Assembly: GCA_963974055.1 (NCBI GenBank) | Contig: CAXBCP010000072.1 | Span: forward strand, 1-7,261 | DNA: 7,261 nucleotides | Direction: 5' to 3' | Source of the DNA: CAXBCP01 sp963974055 | GTDB taxonomy: Bacteria; Pseudomonadota; Alphaproteobacteria; MPNO01; UBA830 | Position numbers and translations under genes: made by a program | Shown: one piece after another, positions 5,303 to 7,261 of the stretch | Numbering within the stretch: the first letter of the stretch is position 1 | Layout of the letters: every line of letters begins with the position of its first letter | The notes under the pieces: generated by a model | Told to the model about the DNA's origin: nothing | The model's input: only the letters and a program-made list of their open reading frames with translations | The model's database searches: none

Positions 5303-6874
5303 CTATGTCGATAGGGCGGGGACGATCGGCGCCTGGGCCCGCTGCTGGCAGCCGGCGCGGGGGCAAAGCCGGCATGTGGTCCCCACCAGGGTTGTAAGCG
5401 ACGGCAGGTCGGCGCCCAGCCCGTCCCCGTATACGATGCGGTCGCGGTAAACGATATCGCAGGCGATCATCACGGAGAAACGCGCGGACGGAATGCCGTA
5501 TCCGAAAGCCGGTCGCGTGACGGTGCGGGCGGCCATCAGGAATTTTGCGCCGGTCGGCATTTCCGCCCGTTGCGTCACCACGCGGTCGGGCGTTGCGAAG
5601 GCCTCGAATGCCGCCCAGTAGGCGCAGCTTTCGCGGTAACGCGGAAGACGGAGGTTCGGCAGGCTGAACCGTTTCGAAATGTTGCCCGCCGCATCGACCC
5701 GCATGAACGCGAAGGGAATGCCCTCGGCGCCCGGGCATTTCAGCGACACAAGCCGGTGGCATATCTGTTCGAAACTGCCGCCGAAGCGGCGGGCGAGGCG
5801 TTCGACGTCGTAACGAAGCTCGATCGCGCTCGCGAGGAAGGTTTCGTAGGGAAACAGGATCGCGGCGGCGACATAGCGCTCGAGCGCGCCCCTCGCCCGC
5901 TGCATGGCGGTTTCGGTCGTCAGGCGTTCGTCCGCCGTCAGCGCGCCGATCTCGGCGTCGCATTCGAGCCGCGCGATGATCCGGGCGAGGTGGAACCGGA
6001 TCGACGGGTCGGGCATGCCTTCGAACAGCACAAGCTGCCGCGATGCGGCATCGAAATCCGCCCCGCCGCTCGTGGAAAGGGCGCGGCTGTCGAACGAGAC
6101 GCGAACGCCGTGCCGGTCCGAAAGTTCGTCGGCAAGCGCATAGGCCATACTGCGCCCGCTGACGGCGATGGTCTGGCGAATCCGGGTCGCCGCGGTTTCG
6201 AGCGTCGGGAAATAATAGCCGTGGTCGATAATCAGGTCGTCGACTTCGTCCGCGGCGCTGCCCGCATGTTCGGTTGCGCTCCCCGTGTTCAGCACATCGA
6301 GCAGCCCGCCCACGACATCGACCAGACCGGTGCTTTCCTGGGCGAGAACGTTGTGGAAGCGGCGTTCGCGGTCTGGCGGTATGTCGGCGACGTCGACGAG
6401 AATTTCGGACACCGACCGGACGGCGGTGATCCGGTTGAGAACCTGATGGCTCAGTTCCAGCAGGACCGGGTCCCGGCCCAGCCGGTTACTGAGCGCGACG
6501 GTCTGGTCGCGGGTCTCGAGATACGCCCGGTACAGGGTCAGGAACGCGCGTGCGAGAACGGGACTGTGGCCGACAAGCTGCTGCGCCGCGTTTTCGTCGA
6601 GCCCGTCGCGGTCGAACAGCGAATCCGACAATATGCCTTCCAGTTCCTGGGCAATGCGGGCCTCCGACGAATCGGACAATCCGTCCATCTCGATCTTCAG
6701 CGCCGCTGCAATTTTCTGCAGGCGGCTGCCGCCGATGGTTCTTTTGTCGTTTTCGATCAGGCTGAGATAGGCCACCGACATGCCGGCAAGGTCGGCAACC
6801 TGTTTCTGGGTAAGCCCCATTTCCCGGCGGCGTGCGCCGATCCGGCGGCCGATCGGAATGGTCCGCTGTGTCAT
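5303..6874 (-). CDS. XRE-family ScfR-type transcriptional regulator with an inserted DHp-like segment
   Basis: 523 residues, predicted cytoplasmic DNA-binding regulator. Residues about 8-63 are an XRE helix-turn-helix (MGLTQKQVADLAGMSVAYLS). Residues about 240-310 match the position of the IrrE/M78-like domain, but the HExxH zinc motif is absent (FHLARIIARLE), so no protease activity is expected. Residues about 330-515 are the ScfR/DUF2083-type C terminus, ending in a C501-x2-C504-x4-C509 cluster (CRLCPRAGC), with C417 in ESCAYW. Family members such as RamB and PccR control short-chain acyl-CoA metabolism, and PccR of Rhodobacter sphaeroides responds to propionate metabolism. Residues 142-194 look like a histidine-kinase DHp hairpin, which appears additional to the usual plan. 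The ATG has GGAG 9 nt upstream. The gene is divergent from the solute-binding gene and upstream of the kinase module, so control of either is plausible. Effector unknown. Confidence 0.92.
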   Translation of the reverse strand: MTQRTIPIGRRIGARRREMGLTQKQVADLAGMSVAYLSLIENDKRTIGGSRLQKIAAALKIEMDGLSDSSEARIAQELEGILSDSLFDRDGLDENAAQQLVGHSPVLARAFLTLYRAYLETRDQTVALSNRLGRDPVLLELSHQVLNRITAVRSVSEILVDVADIPPDRERRFHNVLAQESTGLVDVVGGLLDVLNTGSATEHAGSAADEVDDLIIDHGYYFPTLETAATRIRQTIAVSGRSMAYALADELSDRHGVRVSFDSRALSTSGGADFDAASRQLVLFEGMPDPSIRFHLARIIARLECDAEIGALTADERLTTETAMQRARGALERYVAAAILFPYETFLASAIELRYDVERLARRFGGSFEQICHRLVSLKCPGAEGIPFAFMRVDAAGNISKRFSLPNLRLPRYRESCAYWAAFEAFATPDRVVTQRAEMPTGAKFLMAARTVTRPAFGYGIPSARFSVMIACDIVYRDRIVYGDGLGADLPSLTTLVGTTCRLCPRAGCQQRAQAPIVPALST

Positions 6875-6940
6875 GAACTCCGGCTCCGGTTTTTGACAGG
6901 TTTACATTAACGTTGGATGTTCACATATAAAATTTACAAG

Positions 6941-6951
6941 AATTCTGAATT
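6941..6951. other. Palindrome AATTC-T-GAATT
   Basis: A perfect 5+1+5 inverted repeat in the divergent region, following the third TTYACA copy by 2 bases. Candidate operator; short and AT-rich, so weak evidence alone. Confidence 0.25.
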
Positions 6952-6956
6952 AAAAC

Positions 6957-6971
6957 AATCAGTTATTGATT
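6957..6971. other. Inverted repeat AATCA-N5-TGATT
   Basis: A perfect 5-bp inverted repeat with a 5-bp spacer, ending 3 bases before the fourth TTYACA copy. Its size fits a dimeric HTH operator, but no protein can be assigned to it. Confidence 0.3.
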
Positions 6972-7001
6972 AGATTCACAAACCCAATATCGTCAAGGGG
7001 T

Positions 7002-7022
7002 ATGCAGGCATGAGACCTGCGT
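7002..7022 (+). other. Leader hairpin before the solute-binding gene
   Basis: On the plus strand ATGCAGG (7002-7008) pairs with CCTGCGT (7016-7022), one pair being a U-G wobble, around a 7-nt loop. It would lie in the 5' untranslated leader, 24 bases before the start codon, and could affect mRNA stability or translation. Confidence 0.3.
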
Positions 7023-7034
7023 CATATATGGATT

Positions 7035-7041
7035 GGGAGAG
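7035..7041 (+). promoter_or_regulatory. Ribosome binding site of the solute-binding gene
   Basis: GGGAGAG lies 5 nt before the ATG at 7047. It picks this start, in the frame giving a twin-arginine signal peptide, over the upstream ATG at 7010 in another frame. Confidence 0.65.
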
Positions 7042-7046
7042 AATCG

Positions 7047-7261
7047 ATGAGCTATTTGAAGAAAGGCCTTTCGCGCCGTGGCGTGCTCAAGGCAGGCACC
7101 ACGTCCGCGATCGTCGCCGGCGTTGCGCCGACGATGTTCGTCAAGAACGCATTGGCCGACGGCTATACGAACGAGCCCAAGGGGAAAACGGTTACATTCG
7201 GCTTCAACGTGCCGCAATCGGGCGCCTATGCCGATGAGGGCGCGGACGAGCTGCGCGCTTA
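7047..7261 (+). CDS. Tat-exported ABC transporter solute-binding protein (5' part)
   Basis: 71 codons are visible and the gene continues past the window edge. The N terminus is a twin-arginine (Tat) signal: basic start, S9-R-R-G-V-L-K15, a hydrophobic core to about residue 32, and a likely cleavage site after A35-L-A37. The mature start, KTVTFGFNVPQSGAYADEG, resembles periplasmic binding proteins of the branched-chain amino acid/amide/urea uptake class (Peripla_BP_6-like), whose first strand leads into a P-x-S/T-G-x-Y/F-A loop. It should bind a small solute in the periplasm and pass it to an ABC permease. The substrate cannot be judged from this fragment. Tat export, in place of the usual Sec, implies folding before export. 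Divergence from the ScfR-type regulator gene suggests regulation by it. Confidence 0.85.
   Translation, partial: MSYLKKGLSRRGVLKAGTTSAIVAGVAPTMFVKNALADGYTNEPKGKTVTFGFNVPQSGAYADEGADELRA

Larger units (their letters stand above)
6901..6980 (+). repeat. Four copies of TTYACA in the divergent region
   Basis: TTTACA at 6901-6906, TTCACA at 6920-6925, TTTACA at 6933-6938 and TTCACA at 6975-6980, all on the plus strand. The second and third copies start 13 bp apart. They may be half-sites for a regulator, possibly the ScfR-type protein encoded alongside. In an AT-rich region some copies could be chance. Confidence 0.35.
6875..7046. promoter_or_regulatory. AT-rich divergent regulatory region
   Basis: This 172-bp stretch separates the regulator gene (minus) from the solute-binding gene (plus) and must hold both promoters unless they lie within coding sequence. 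Its centre (about 6900-6990) is strikingly AT-rich against its surroundings. A weak minus-strand candidate is TTGTTT (6958-6953), 16-bp spacer, TAAATT (6936-6931). On the plus strand a perfect TTGACA lies at 6893-6898 but has no good -10 at normal spacing, so I do not assign that promoter. The exact PccR-type TTTGCAAA site is not present. Confidence 0.6.

Noticed and set aside
5570..6910. Plus-strand open frame (446 codons) opposite the regulator gene
   Set aside because: It is antisense to a well-recognised XRE/ScfR protein and shows no domain of its own.
7010..7237. Plus-strand 75-codon frame starting at the ATG at 7010
   Set aside because: It overlaps the solute-binding gene in another frame and lacks a domain. 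The ATG at 7047 has a good ribosome binding site and opens a Tat signal peptide.
1..7261. CRISPR arrays, insertion-sequence ends, tRNA or rRNA genes
   Set aside because: No regularly spaced repeats, transposase-like product, terminal inverted repeats with target duplications, or tRNA/rRNA signature sequences were seen on either strand.

Overview
The window is GC-rich and densely coding, and its gene families (an SLC5-type sensor kinase, a short-chain fatty acyl-type regulator, a Tat-exported solute-binding protein) fit an alphaproteobacterium, perhaps of the Rhodospirillales type. The lineage is inferred from gene content and base composition, not from a marker gene.

Layout. At the left (34-1545, minus) lies a 503-residue protein with two peptidoglycan-binding-like repeats, a proline/glycine-rich linker and an unassigned C-terminal domain. 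Upstream of it (1546-1808) is a non-coding interval. Read on the minus strand it holds a hairpin just after the kinase gene, two sigma70-like promoter candidates, and two terminator-like hairpins with T runs, the second abutting the proposed start codon. Next come four co-directional minus-strand genes, in transcription order: an XRE/ScfR-type regulator (6874-5303), a single-domain CheY-like receiver (5217-4819), a small two-helix membrane protein (4807-4547) and a 913-residue SLC5-STAC-histidine kinase (4550-1809). The last three are tightly packed (11-bp gap, then an ATGA overlap). After a 172-bp AT-rich divergent region, the 5' part of a Tat-type ABC solute-binding protein gene runs off the right edge on the plus strand.

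How the genes may work together. Receiver, small membrane protein and transporter-like kinase resemble the CbrX/CbrA arrangement of Pseudomonas, but without a DNA-binding partner next to the kinase. The nearest DNA-binding protein is the ScfR-type regulator, encoded just upstream and facing the solute-binding gene. That regulator carries, between its HTH and its sensor-like domains, a roughly 53-residue segment that aligns without gaps to the DHp (HisKA) helix hairpin of the neighbouring kinase (18 of 53 identical by hand count). It keeps the histidine position but has lost the residues typical of an active kinase. The working hypothesis is a nutrient-sensing circuit in which the sensor kinase, receiver and regulator share a DHp-based interface and control the divergent uptake gene. 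The parts are visible in the sequence; the connection is inference.
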